Source: Ampelocalamus luodianensis
Taxonomy: Eukaryota; Streptophyta; Magnoliopsida; Poales; Poaceae
Length of the DNA: 64,000 nucleotides
NCBI GenBank assembly: GCA_036346255.1
Contig: CM070619.1
Span: 27,410,342-27,474,341 of the forward strand
Reading direction: 5' to 3'
Shown piece by piece: positions 21,457 through 34,048 of the stretch. The translations under genes and the position numbers were made by a program. Below the pieces are notes generated by a model, which was given only the letters and a program-made list of their open reading frames with translations, had not been told where the DNA came from and searched no databases. The stretch's first letter is position 1. Each line of letters opens with the position of its first letter.

Positions 21457-24400
21457 TGTGAGGACCCGGAATATTTAACTAGTAACACTTAACCTACAAA
21501 TGGTTCTAGCATTACTAATTAAACATTCTAAGCCTCGATGGACATATGCTTCCCAGAATTGCAGCACATGCTCATCATCACAAAATTATACATCATTTCC
21601 ATACAACATACATTAAAAGTCTAGCAAAGGGCATACAAAAAGTAAGTTATTACAAAAGAGCCGACAGGCCAAATAGAACAATATACAAGAATGACAGCGG
21701 AAGCAAAAGCGCCATAAGATGGCTAGAACAAAAGTCGACCGGTTAGCCACACAACCCACAAGGCAACCGGCCAGGGCATAAGCTAGTCGCCCATAGCTAC
21801 CACAACACGACTCACAAAAGTGAGGCCCATCGAGCTCACCTTCTTCCTCTGCAACAATTTACATTTAAGCAAGAACAATGAGTACACAAGGTACTCGCAA
21901 GACTGACGTGTGGAATAGCAGACCTATTCATAAACTACATGCAAGCTTATTTAAGTGGAGGTTGTATGTCTCATTTTTCACAAAGCCAACTTTTTTTGCA
22001 ATAATGTAATACATTTAAAAGCAGGTTATAAATATGTTTTGTTGTCAAAATAACAGCGAAATAAAGATACATACAAGTAACCACCTGGAAGTGACTATCC
22101 CAATAGTCACCACAACATAGCACGAATCCCCGATTAGTACCACCCATCAAGTTTTAATTAAAAGGTTGTAGTCTAACTCTTGAAAGCTTACCCAAGCGTG
22201 TCCATAACCTAGGACGAGGCTATTCGAATAGTTTTAACCTGCAGGGTGTACCAATGTACCCACACTTGGACCGCCTTTAAGCCACAAAAGCACACTTAGA
22301 AGGTATCTTTGATGCGGCTAAGTCCTAAGGCTAACATAGAGAGGCAGTGCTAGAGCGATCAGGCGTCAGCGGCTGAGTTAGGTCGCGGCGTGGGAGCAAC
22401 GGCAGCTGAAGAATGTAAGCTAAGTCGGATCCAGTTGCTAACACTCAGCGGTCGGCATTCAGGAGTCCGTGGTACTAGGATAGCTAATGGAGGTCTGCGA
22501 TAGCAAGGATAATACGCAAGCTGACAGGACGCGGCTATGGATGCATCAGCGATGGTCAGGCTTCATTGACGGCATATAGGCTTGCAGGGCTAGGACAAGT
22601 GACTTGGCTGAATCCAGGACGTACATGGAGGGAGCATAGGCACAGGGCAACTACCGAACATGAGAGGCTTGCAGATTGTAATGGCAGATAGCAAGTCAGG
22701 GATCGCAGTAGCATAGGCGACGCTAGATCATTGAGTGTGGACAGCAAGAGAGTCCTGAAGGACGACTCTGGAGAGGAGCGATAGACTGGCTGAGAGTTGG
22801 ACCAGACTGAGCTGACCACGACCACAAAGGACCAGAGCTCAGAGGTTCAAATGGGACGCAAAGGGAAGGTTGTGATCACAAGCATGCGAGCCAAGGCAGG
22901 CAATGCACTTAGGAGCGACAGGCCGAGAGCTGGCAGCTAAAAGGTGAGAGCATGGTGCACAGAGTGAGCTGTCAGTGAGGTAGCCAGTGAGGATAACGAA
23001 GGAAGCTGAGGCAGATAAGCAGAGCATGAGCGGAGCACTAGAGACGAGAGCCTGTGCTGGCTCAGCACAAGCGACAGGCGCTGGATGACTTAAGTGAATG
23101 GGCAGACATGCGGATGCTCAGGATGTCGAGGACAGATGCAAGCAGTGGAAGCGGGATGGTACGAGCACAGCTGTGGTCAGCCGACTCACGAGTGAGCTTC
23201 GAGAGGTAGTCGGGAGGACAGGATGCGAGCTCGGCATGGAGGTTGATGCATGGTCACGAGGTTCAGGCGGAGTCGAGTGGGTAGCGTACAGTCGGATCCA
23301 GCGATGTCAGAGGTGGAGTTCGGATGAATGACCAAGGAGGTCTTTCGCGCGCGGAAAAGGTCTAAACGGCTAGGATTTAACAGGGGTGGTCCTAGGCGGT
23401 TAGGATCAACTCTAGGGAGGTCACGGCACTTATAGTTTTCGGACCGAGGATCTAACGGCTAGAAGCTAATCCTATGAGGTCTTGGACTTAGAAATTACAC
23501 GGAAACCCTCTACAGTGCAGATTTGACTTGGAGGAGATCTCAGCGGCTATGATTGCATCTAGGGGATGTCGAGGCTAAGCTTTTGGAAGGAGCGAAGGCT
23601 CGGATCTACAGGGTGGTCGTAGGCGGCCACGATTTACCCAAGGAGGTCCTAGGACTTAGCGACACGCGCGTTTTGCCGGCAAGACAACATTAATGGCGAC
23701 CTCGGACGGCATTAATGCTAATCATAAAACCATGATTCTGTCCAAGTGCGACCGGCAAATCACGAGTTTGGTTTCGAGTTCACCGCGGCGATGGGGACCT
23801 CGCGGTCGGCGGGCCGAGGCACCGATAAACTCACAATAGTGTCGCGGACCTAGCGGGAACACTTTCGGCAATGACAGCGGCCTTGAGCAGCAGCGAGCGA
23901 GATAGGCTAGAGTGCAAGTTTTGGAAAAACCGAAAACAAGAAAAGGCTTGATACGACCTAACTTGACAAGTGCTCGAGCTCTAGGAGACTATAGTGAACT
24001 TACGGGGCCAAGATGAGGTTTGGGAGCTCGAAGAGAGAGGAGAAAGTCGGGGGGCTCGGTGACCGGGGACTTTCTTGGAGGCGAAGGCGAAGGTGATCCC
24101 AACCAGCGGCTCTCGACTTGTCACACCTGTGAAGATTAACCACAGCAGTTTAGAGAGGGCTTAAGGTGATCAAGATGACAAATTGACGAGCCAAGAACTA
24201 CGATGGGACCACTGGAGCTCGAGGCCTTCAAAGAGCTCCAAAGCCGACAATGGTGGCAGAGAGAGGTGGTGTTCTTAGGTGTTTGAGTTTGAGGACCAGC
24301 TCAACTGAGGGAGCTCAAGCACCACAAAGAACGGAGAAGGAAAGGGAGAAGGGAGGTCTCAAGCTATTCATAGCCTGGGAGCTTGGTAAGGGTGTGGACA

Positions 24401-25359
24401 AGGTCTACTGTGAACAAAGTCCATGCCCTGCCATGGACTTGCTCGATTTGACAAGGCAGAAGGGGTGACTTCTTTTAGGGCAAAGTCAGCGACATTTAAT
24501 GCCCGCGGAAAGAGGCGTTGGGAAGGACCAAAGGTGACAGAGCCTTTGCTCCAAGCGCTCGACCACGACACACGCGCGGGTGCGTGAAAATCATGATGAC
24601 CGGACCTCGAGAGGTCGGGAGGAAGAAGAAACGAGCACGAGGAGGTCTGGACGTCCACGATGCACTCGGGGTGGTCTGGGCGCCCGGATCACCCGAGGTG
24701 GGAGGTCTTAATGGCTAGGAGGTCCGGGGAGGTCGGGAGCATAGGATGGAGATCCAACGCCAGCGCTGCGCGCACGAGATCGGCCGAGGAGGTTTCTGAG
24801 TGGCTCAACCGAGCCCGCCAGTGAGCAGGCGACTGGTGCGAGTCGACTCATATCTAGGGTTCCAATTTAAACTTCAAAAGGAGCTTAGCTTTGGAGACTT
24901 AAATAGAGCGACAATTCAACTTCAAAAATCATGAGATTTTTGCGAAGCTTCTTTGGATGAGCTATTTACCTTGAATAAAATTTGTAGAGGTTTTGGTGTT
25001 GTGGATTTTCCTCCAAAAATCTTAACAAGGTGTTGGTCCAAGGTTTGACCAGAATTTAATTGGGTTTGACTGACCTCCAAAAATATTCAAACAATTTTAG
25101 AAAATTGTGAAATTTTTCAGAGGGGTCACATACCAACCCAAGAACTTAGGAAAAATATTTCCCGGAGAAGATCATAACATTTGACAAGAATGTTTTTGAA
25201 GGATCAAGATTTGAATAAACAGACTTGTGACTATGTATTTCCATAAGTTCTTTACAACAAATGCTCAAGGCATACAGGAAATACAAGATGTAAGAAAAGT
25301 TTTTAATTTCTACTCATTTTCTTACATTTGAAACACAAGCCCAAAATTGGGATGTTACA
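21457..25359 (-). repeat. LTR-A (3.9 kb), internally rearranged
   Basis: Ends TGTGAGGACCC at 21457 (LTR 3' end on the minus strand) and GGGATGTTACA at 25359 (LTR 5' end). It matches LTR-B and LTR-C except that a central part of about 2.15 kb is replaced by unrelated sequence at 22328-23325. Confidence 0.85.
22328..23325. other. 1-kb segment of unknown origin replacing part of LTR-A
   Basis: The left side matches LTR-B up to GCTAAGTCCTA and the right side resumes at AATGACCAAGGAGG. LTR-B has 2.15 kb (28670-30825) between these points. The replacing sequence is G/A-rich, with many AGG, GCAG and GAGC words and a repeated AGGCTTGCAG (about 22569 and 22666). It has no recognisable coding region on either strand and no match to anything else in the window. 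Confidence 0.7.
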
Positions 25360-25993
25360 ACTCTCCCCCCCCTTACAAGAATCTCGACCCGAGATTCCGT
25401 TTGCTCGGAGGAGGAAGATGAAATCTCATAGCCCTTGCAGACTATGCCAGAGTCGTGAAGGGAACAAAGAATCACGATCTGAAACGATCGCCTTCGGCAC
25501 ACCATACAAGCTCACGATCTTTGAGACCTAAAGCTCAGCCAAGTGACCGGTATGAAACTTGGTTTTGACTGGTAGAAAATGTGTCACTTTATCCCACACA
25601 GGGAAACTTACCAGGTTTAGATATACCAAGGATTGACAGACTGAGAGATCTTTCTTGACTTCAAAGGTGGTGGGGCAAGATCGTTGTTAGCTGGTGGAGC
25701 GATTTGTCTGATCAATTCCGTCAACAATGGGATCTCAGCCTGCTAGCTAGGTATGCAGAGTCATCCCTCCACAGCTAGCTTCTTGGAGGAACCAAGGCCA
25801 CACTCAGTTGGTGGAGCAGTTTGTCTGGTTACTCCACTAACGAATGAGACCTCAGATGGATCAATAGCTATACGGAGTCATCCCTCCGCAGCTAGTTTGT
25901 TAGAGGAGCTATGGCCCTTTAGCCCACAGAAATTTGAGGCAATAACAGCTATATGATACCCTTGGATGTATAGGGAGGGGAAAAGTGTCACTC

Positions 25994-26458
25994 CTAGCCA
26001 AACAATTGTTGAGCGAACTTGATCCGATTTACTAAGGTGGGTTGCACAATTAAGGCAGCGAGAAAGCCATGCTCAACTACTCCCAGGTTGAGCGGCTGGG
26101 ATTCTTTCAAATAGGGGTGGGCTGACGCCCCTGATTTAAAGAAACCAGTAACAAGGTGGGATTTGGCAAAAGCGTACCCAACATGGCGTCGACGCGCCTC
26201 GCTCGGCTTGGCGGAGAGGGAGTTGACTTGACCACGAGCAGTCTTCAGATCTTGATTCTTCACAGGGCATTTGTTGGCGTAGTGCCCCTTTCTGAGGCAA
26301 TGAAAGCATGTGACCTCGGCCACATCGCGGAGGCCACCTGGTCGACTTGCAGGCGCACGTGATCGAGACACGGCCCGGAGGACAAGGGGTTGTTCCAAAC
26401 TCCTTTGGACAACTAAGCGCATAGTGACCATTGCTGTTGTAGAAGAAGCATGTGACAT
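25994..26458 (-). pseudogene. Gag tail and protease remnant (interior 1)
   Basis: The minus-strand frame has ASRPGGLRDVAEVTCFHC, a CCHC knuckle CFHCLRKGHYANKC, then VNSLSAKP and a remnant SGASAHP of the protease site. This matches in order the Tekay-like element at 13930-14240 (GGLRNPAAEVTCFSC, VNHISAEE, DSGASHSF), showing descent from the same kind of gag-pol. The catalytic context after SGA is lost and nothing of RT follows, so the product cannot be an active protease. The start codon is not defined; the frame is entered from a decayed upstream region. Confidence 0.65.
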
Positions 26459-26465
26459 CAGCTAT

Positions 26466-27036
26466 CTATTGACGCTTGCGACGATCCTTTAGCTTTCTCT
26501 TTCTAGCCCCAGTGATAACGGATCTTCGACCACAATCGAAAGTTAGGAAAGTATAGGCGTAATTGGTCCATGACTCAGTGAGACAAATCATCCAAGAACT
26601 TCTGCAGTGCGGAAGCATTGGCGATGCGATACTTGCAGATGACCGAAGAAGCAGTCGCTGAAGCTTTAATGACCTGGCGATCACCAGGTTCATGCTACAC
26701 TCTTTGGGATAGTGAGTGCTTCCCTCGCAGAGAAAACAAGTGACTTTGCGATCGGACGGTTTCGGGTAGGTGGTCTTCGTCGCGAGTTGGGCGGTGTAGT
26801 ACACACCGCAGGTTGTAGTGTCCTTCCTCACCACAAGCCGCGGACCTTGACCTCCTGTGGTTGCAACCTTCGTCGACATGGCTCTTTTTACCATGGTCAC
26901 AACAAAAAGGGGACCACAATCCATCACAATCGCCAGAGGGAAGGCGCTTGCAATCCTTGTCTGGACAGTTGGGGCCAGGGAGACCTTCATCCCAGCCAGC
27001 TTGCTGACCTAGTCCACTACTGGCCTGTCCAGACAT
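26466..27036 (-). pseudogene. Zinc-knuckle cluster protein, broken copy (interior 1)
   Basis: The minus-strand frames MSGQASSGLGQQ and NCPDKDCKRLPSGDC through CCDHGKKSHV, then a frameshift, then KVTCFLCEGSTHYPKEC. It corresponds to the better copy at 34049-34609. Several small deletions near C/G-rich sites break the central CCHC knuckle. Its role is taken to be nucleic-acid binding by the knuckles, by analogy only. Confidence 0.6.
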
Positions 27037-27782
27037 CCTGGTAAGAAGAGATGGGTTAGCAACGCAACCCGAAAACTAGAAGCTGAACGACGCGAGAGAA
27101 AGCCAAGGACTAGGGAGTTCTACTGAAAGTTGGGTGGGGATAGGTACTAAGATGGACAAGGGACGAGCCCGAAACTGAAAGCGAGGGAAAACAGTTAATA
27201 TCTCTACCAAATGAACTCCAGAAGCTTAAAACCAACACAAAAACCAATGCAAGATCTCAATTTATAGGATCAACTTCCCAGTATGACTCACTCGTATGGA
27301 AGAACGAGCAATCGGTTTAGGAAGGTAAAATTTCAGAAATCATCCCTACTCTAAACAGCCCAAAAACCGAGGTATAATCACCTAATAGAGCATTAGGTAT
27401 TTAGCTAACTCATATCACTTCTTACCCTTTTATTCCCACAAGTTTTAGTTGAATTATCCTCTCATTTTCTACCTCCAGCACTAGGTACTAGCTAGCTGTC
27501 CAAATCTACCCTTTTAAGCTTCTAATCTTCTCCTAAAACAGCCCACTTTAAGTTACACTCTCATGGTTCTCCAAACCAAAATTAATCGATAAGTGGCTAG
27601 CATTTTGAAAGGAAGAGAGGAACAACTTTTTCAAAACTTATTCAAGAGCAAGGCGAGATGAGCAAGCTAAGATAGGTAAGGAGTAAAATTTGAGAACTTA
27701 CTTAAATCTTAATGACCCATTTGAAAGTAAGTTTTCAAAATATCCTAAAGGCGACCAAGTTAGGGGTTTCTACGGTCAGTAT

Positions 27783-27796
27783 GGCTCTGATACCAA
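27783..27796 (-). promoter_or_regulatory. Primer binding site of interior 1
   Basis: The minus strand reads TTGGTATCAGAGCC three bases after the LTR-B end CCTCACA. Confidence 0.9.
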
Positions 27797-29092
27797 CTTT
27801 GTGAGGACCCGGAATATTTAACTAGTAACACTTAACCTCCAAATGGTTCTAGCATTACTAATTAAACATTCTAAGCCTCGATGGACATATGCTTCCTGCA
27901 TTGCAGACATGCTTATCATCACAAAATTATACATCATTTCCATACAACATACATTAAAAGTCTAGCAAAGGGCATACAAAAAGTAAGTTATTACAAAAGA
28001 GTCGAATGGGACAAATAGAACAATATTTAAGAATGACAATGAAGCAAAAGCGCCATAAGATGGCTAGAACAAAAGTCGACCAGGTTAGCCACACAACCCA
28101 CAAGGCAACCGAGGGCGTCAAGCTATCGCCCATAAGCTACCACAACACAGCTCACAAAAGTGAGGCCCATCGAGCTCACCTTCTTCCTCTGCAACAATTT
28201 ACATTTAAGCAAGAACAATGAGTACACAAGGTACTCGCAAGACTGACATGTGGAATAGCATACCTATTCATAAACTACATGCAAGCTTATTTAAGTGGAG
28301 GTTGTATGTCTCATTTTGCACAAAGCCAACTTTATTTGCAATAATGTAATACATTTAAAAGCAGGATGTAAATCTGTTTTGTTGTCAAAATAACAGCGAA
28401 ATAAAGATACATACAAGTAACCACCTGGAAGTGACTATCCCAATAGTCACCACAACATAGCACGAATCCCCGATTAGTACCACCCATCAAGTTTTAATTA
28501 AAAGGTTGTAGTCTAACTCTTGAAAGCTTACCCAAGCGTGTCCATAACCTAGGACGAGGCTATTCGAATAGTTTTAACCCTGCAGGGGTGTACCAATGTA
28601 CCCACACTTCAGACCGCCTTTAAGCCACAAAAGCACACTTCCGAAGGTATGCTGGTACGGCTAAGTCCTACGAGACATTTCCAATCTTGTGCATTAACTA
28701 CGAGCCGCTCGTATGGATCGAAATACATACGCTTACATTGCAAGCCGAAAGACAACCAGCCATCACGGGGGAAGCCTTTCGGACACTACAATGCTCCCAA
28801 CACCATCCCTCCTGCGACTCCCTGCGACCCGAAGCTAATACACGCCAAAGTACTAAGTCAAGAGAGGTCCCATACCCTCTAGTGTGGTTAGCACGCACAA
28901 ATTGCTGGATAACAGGTACTCACAAGATGTTCGGTCCTTAATTGACTCGGGCACCATTCCAGTCACACCCGAAAATCACACCATCTTACCATTGTGCCCA
29001 AGTCTAAATCATTTTTATTTTCAGTTTCAATTTTCATAAGTAGACATGGCACAAGGTTGAAATCATAACCATAATAAGTTTTATGTGATCAA

Positions 29093-29114
29093 GGTTATCG
29101 ACAAGTCGATAACC
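29093..29114. repeat. Perfect 22-bp palindrome
   Basis: Arms GGTTATCGAC and GTCGATAACC around AA. Confidence 0.85.
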
Positions 29115-30144
29115 GCCCATTTCTACCGGAAACTAAGCATGGCTAAGCAATTAATTCGCAAACTACTAAGTGACAAGAGCTCATCCACGAACTCTAAATC
29201 ACAGCAATAACCTAGGCTCACGTTAGTAGAGGATAATCATTTGCCTAAGGAAATGCATCTACTAAGTCAACTAACGACAATAGTTTAACACAAACTAGCA
29301 ATGCATACATAGAATTTGTAAACAACATAAATACTTAAAATACTGGGATTAACATGATCAAACTGCTTGCCTTGCTGGGATGTGTCTTGCTGCAGAGGGG
29401 AGTGCTTAGGTTCAAAGTTTTCTTCGGAACCTAACGCGAAAAGGCGATAAAAACCGAGAAGAACGAAGAACACCAAAAGGAACTCAACAGCAAAGAACAT
29501 CCAGATCCAATGAAATTTATACAGCAGCTAGGGGTTGATTTTAGACAATTTTAGAAATAAGAATCACTTCATTTGGACTTAGCATGGAAAAGGTATGGCC
29601 AAACTAAGTTCTCTCAGCCTGAAAAATCATAATTAAATTAATTTCGGTTACTGTTCATGGCAAAAATTTCTAGAATGATCTGGAAGCTGAAATTTTTATG
29701 GTAGGTAGGTAGTGGTATCCTAACAACAGCAAAATTGAGTTTGCACAATTTGGAGTTGAAATGAATTAGTTATGATTTTTCTAAGTTCTAAAACCAGTGG
29801 ATCAATAATTTTAGTGTCAAGGATCATATGAAGACCTATTCTACATTACAGTACATTACTAGTGGGTTTTAACAAAACTTAGTTTGCTCAGTTTGGAATT
29901 ACAGAGAATAAGTTATGCATTTTACAAATTTTCAATGAATTTCTAGACATCATTTTTCACTAAACAAGATCATGTAGTTAAAATCATTTCCTGCTATATA
30001 ACAGTGCCTAAATTCATTCTCAGATTAAAGTTCATACTATAACAGAGCTACAGCAACTGGAATCATTCAAAAAGGAGTTAAAATGACAAAGTTATGCACT
30101 TTTGAAATTTGAAACATTAAAAGACTTAGAAAATTTGAGCTCTC

Positions 30145-31170
30145 GGGAGGTCCAAATGAATTGAAGGAAAAAGGAGAGGTCGTGGGCCGTCGATCCTTCA
30201 TCGCACGACTACGGGCCTCGAAGCATAGCGCACAAAAGACCTCCTCCCGCACTGGGGAGGTCTGGACCATTGAGATTAGATCCAACGGCCACGACCAGTG
30301 CATGCACAGCGCACGCAAAGGAGGTCCTTGCGCCTAACAGAGGTCGTGACCGTCAGATCAAGATCTGGCGGTCCCGAGCACTAGGGGAGGTCCTAAAGCT
30401 AAATCTACGGAGGAAGGTCTGGACGGCCAAGATCTCACGGGGGAGGTCTTCAACGGTCTAGATCTCCAGAGGGAGGTCTTTAACGGACACGATCAAGCGG
30501 GGGAGGTCCTGGGCGATTAAGATTTAACCGAGGAGGTCTTGGATGGCCAAGATCTACTCGGGGAGGTCCTAAGCGACAGGGTTCTAATCGGAGGAGATCT
30601 GGACGGCTCAGATTAGGCCTAGGGAGGTCCTGAACGGTCCAGATCGACGCGGAGGGAGGTCCGAAGGCTAAGGGTTTTACAAATGAGATCTAACGCTCAG
30701 ATCTAAATCCGGGGAGGTCGTGAACGGCTAGGATTGAGCCTAAGAGGTCCTGAGCGGGGGTTGTCTTTGTAAACGACCAGGGTTGGCTTTTTACAACGAG
30801 GACCCCGAGGGTGGTCTTTGCAAAATGACCAAGGGAGGTCTTTCGCGCACGGGAAAAGGTCTAAACGGCTAGGATTTAACCGGGGTGGTCCTAGACGGTT
30901 AGGATCAACTCTAGGGGAGGTCCTGGCACTTATAGTTTTCGCAGACCAGGATCTAACGGCTAAGAGCTAATCCTAGGAGGTCTTGGGACTTAGAAATTAC
31001 ACGGGAAACCCTCTACGGTACAGATTTGACTTGGAGGAGATCTCAACGGCTATGATTGCATCTAGGGGGAGGTCCAGAGGCTAAGCTTTCGGAAAGGAGC
31101 CGAAGGCTCGGATCTACCCTAGGGTGGTCGTGGGCCGCCACGATTTACCCAAGGAGGTCCTAGGACTTAG
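30145..31170. repeat. Degenerate tandem repeat of about 30 bp in LTR-B
   Basis: Successive units share GGGAGGTC(C/T)(T), then ACGG(C/T)...GATC/GATT, at roughly 30-bp spacing, most regular between 30380 and 30670. Units differ so much that only the AGGTC and ACGG..(A)GAT anchors persist. Counterparts: 37707-38735 in LTR-C and a shorter block at about 23335-23660 in LTR-A. Confidence 0.75.
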
Positions 31171-33544
31171 CGCACACGCAGCGTTTTGCCGGCAAGACAA
31201 TATTAATGAGCGACCTGGGACAACATTAATGCTAATCATAAAACCATGATTCCTGTCAGAGAACGACACGGCAAATCACGAGTTTGGTTTCCAGTTCACC
31301 GCCGGCGATGGGGACCTCGCCGGCGCCGACCAAGGGCACTGATAAACTCACAATAGTGCCGCGGACCTAGCGGAGACACTTTCGACGGCGGCGACGGCCT
31401 TGAACGCCGGCGAGCCGGAGATAGGCTAGGAGTGCAAGTTTTCAGAAAAACCGAAAATAAGAAAAAGGCTTGATACGACCTAATTTGACAAGTGCTCGAG
31501 CTCTAGGAGACTATAGTGAACTTACCAGGGCCAAGATGAGGTGCTGGGGAGCTCGGAGGAGAGGAGAAAGCCGAAGGGGGCGCTCCGGTGACCAGGGACT
31601 TTGCCGGAGACGAAGAAGAAGGTGATCCCGACCACGAAAAGCAGCTCTCTGACTTGTCCACCCCTGTGATGATTAACCACAGCAGGTTATAGAGGGCTTA
31701 AGGTGATCAAGATGACAAATTGACGAGCCAAGAACTACGATGGGACCATTGGAGCTCGAGGCCTTCAAAGAGCTCCAAAGCCGACAATGGTGGCAGAGAG
31801 AGGTGGTGTTCTTAGGTGTTTGAGTTTGAGGACCAGCTCAACTGAGGGAGCTCAAGCACCACAAAGAACGGAGAAGGAAAGGGAGAAGGGAGGTCTCAGG
31901 CTATCCATAGCCTGGGAGCTTGGTAAGGGTGTGGGCAAGGTATACTCTGAACAAAGTCCATGCCCTGCCATGGACTTGCTCGATTTGACAAGGCAGAAGG
32001 GATGACTTCTTTTAGGGCAAAGTCACTGACACATTTAATGCCTGGCGGAAAGAGACGTTGGGAAGGACCAAAAGGTGACAGCCCATCGCTCCAATCGCTC
32101 GACCTCGACACACACGCACGGGTGCGTGAAAATCATGACGACCAGACCTCAGGGAGGTCGGGAGGAAGAAGAACAGGCCTGAGGGAGGTCCTGGACGTCC
32201 CTGATGCACTCGGGGTGGTCCTGGACGTCCCAGATCACCCGAGGTGGGGAGGTCTTAACGGCTAGGAGGTCCAGGGGAGGTCGGGAGCATAGGATGGAGA
32301 TCCAACGGCCAGCGCACGCGCGCACGAGATCGAGCCGAGGAGGTATAGGGCTGGCTCAACCGAGCCCGACAGACTGAGCCCGACTCGGGTCTGAGTCAGA
32401 CTCAGATCTAGGGTTCCAGAATTTAAACTTCAAAAGGAGCTGGCCTTTGGAGACTTAAATAGAGCAGCAATTCAACTTCAAAAATCATGAGATTTTTGCA
32501 GAAGCTTGCTGGATGAGCTATTTACCTTGAATAAAATTTGTAGAGGTTTTGGTGTTGTAGATTTTCCTCCAAAAATCTTAACAAGGTGCTGGTCCAAGGT
32601 TTGACCAGAATTTAATTGGGTTTGACTGACCTCCAAAAATATTCAAACAATTTCAGAAAATTGTGAAATTTTTTAGAGGGGTCACATACCAACCCAAGAA
32701 CTTAGGAAAAATATTTCCCGGAGATGATCATAACATTTGACAAGAATGTTTTTGAAGGATCAAGAATTGAATAAACAGACTTGTGACTATGTATTTCCAT
32801 AAGTTCTTTACAACAAATGCTCAAGGCATACAAGAAATACAAGATGTAAGAAAAGTTTTTAATTTCTACTCATTTTCTTACATTTGAAACACAAGCCCAA
32901 AATTGGGATGTTACAACTCTCCCCCCCTTACAAGAATCTCGACCCGAGATTCCGTTTGCTCGGAGGAGGAAGACGAAATCTCATAGCCCTTGCAGACTAT
33001 GCCAGAGTCGTGAAGGGAACAAAGAATCACGATCTGAAACGATCGCCTTCGGCACACCATACAAGCTCACGATCTTTGAGACTTAAAGCTCAGCCAAGTG
33101 ACCGGTATGAAACTTGGTTTTGACTGGTAGAAAACTTGTCACTTTATCCTACACAAGGAAACTTACCAGGTCTAGATATACCAAGGATTGACAGACTGAG
33201 AGATCTTTCTTGACTTCAAAGGTGGTGGGGCAAGATCGTTGTTAGCTGGTGGAGCGATTTGTCTGATCAATTCCGTCAACAATGGGATCTCAGCCTACTA
33301 GCTAGGTATGCAGAGTCATCCCTCCACAGCTAGCTTCTTGGAGGAACCAAGGCCACACTCAGTTGGTGGAGCAGTTTGTCTGGTTACTCCACTAACGAAT
33401 GAGACCTCAGATGGATCAATAGCTATACGGAGTCATCCCTCCGCAGCTAGTTTGTTAGAGGAGCTATGGCCCTTTAGCCCACAGAAATTTGAGGCAATAA
33501 CAGCTATATGATACCCTTGGATGTATAGGGAGGGGGAAAAGTGT

Positions 33545-33972
33545 CACTCCTAGCCAAACAATTGTTGAGCGAACTTGATCCGATTTACTAAGGTGGGTTG
33601 CACAATTAAGGCAGCGAGAAAGCCATGCTCAACTACTCCCAGGTTGAGCGGCTGGGATTCTTTCAAAAAGGGGTGGGCTGACGCCCCTGATTTGATGAAA
33701 CTCGTAACAAGGTCGGATTTGGCAAAAGCGTACCCAACATGACGTTAGACGCCTCCGCTACTGGCTTGGCGGAGAGGGAGTTGACTTGACCACGAGCAGT
33801 CCTCAGATCTTGATTCTTCACAGGGCATTTGTTGGCGTAGTGCCCCTTTCTGAGGCAATGAAAGCATGTGACCTCGGCCACATCGCGGAGGCCACCTGGT
33901 CGACTTGCAGGCGCACGTGATCGAGACACGGCCTTCGGAGGACAAGGGGTTGTTCCAAACTCCTTTGGACAA
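33545..33972 (-). pseudogene. Gag tail and protease remnant (interior 2)
   Basis: Same region as 25994-26458: a CCHC knuckle CFHCLRKGHYANKC (about 33870-33830) preceded by PGGLRDVAEVT, followed by VNSLSAKPVAEAS. The protease site is lost, and a frameshift separates SAKP from the LKESQPLNLG stretch. It resembles the Tekay-like gag end at 13930-14130. No start codon can be assigned. Confidence 0.65.
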
Positions 33973-34048
33973 CTAAGCGCATAGTGACCTTTGCTGTTGT
34001 AGAAGAAGCATGTGACATCAGCTATCTATTGACGCTTGCGACGATCCT

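Larger units (their letters stand above)
25360..27799 (-). mobile_element. Interior 1 of the array
   Basis: 2.44 kb. Primer site at 27783-27796, leader to about 27036, zinc-knuckle frame, gag-tail frame, spacer, and polypurine tract (25361-25375) next to LTR-A. It is nearly the same as interior 2 but has more small deletions, so its frames are more broken. 25689-25799 and 25806-25916 are a diverged tandem duplication. A polyprotein-tail stretch, SRVEILVRGG on the minus strand, lies beside the polypurine tract. Confidence 0.8.
27800..32915 (-). repeat. LTR-B (5.1 kb)
   Basis: Bounded by TGTGAGGACCC (27800) and GGGATGTTACA (32915). Shared by two interiors: it is the 3' LTR of interior 2 and the 5' LTR of interior 1. 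It contains the 22-bp perfect palindrome (29093-29114), the conserved short hydrophobic frame (29285-29500, minus) and the degenerate repeat of about 30 bp (30145-31170). Confidence 0.9.
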
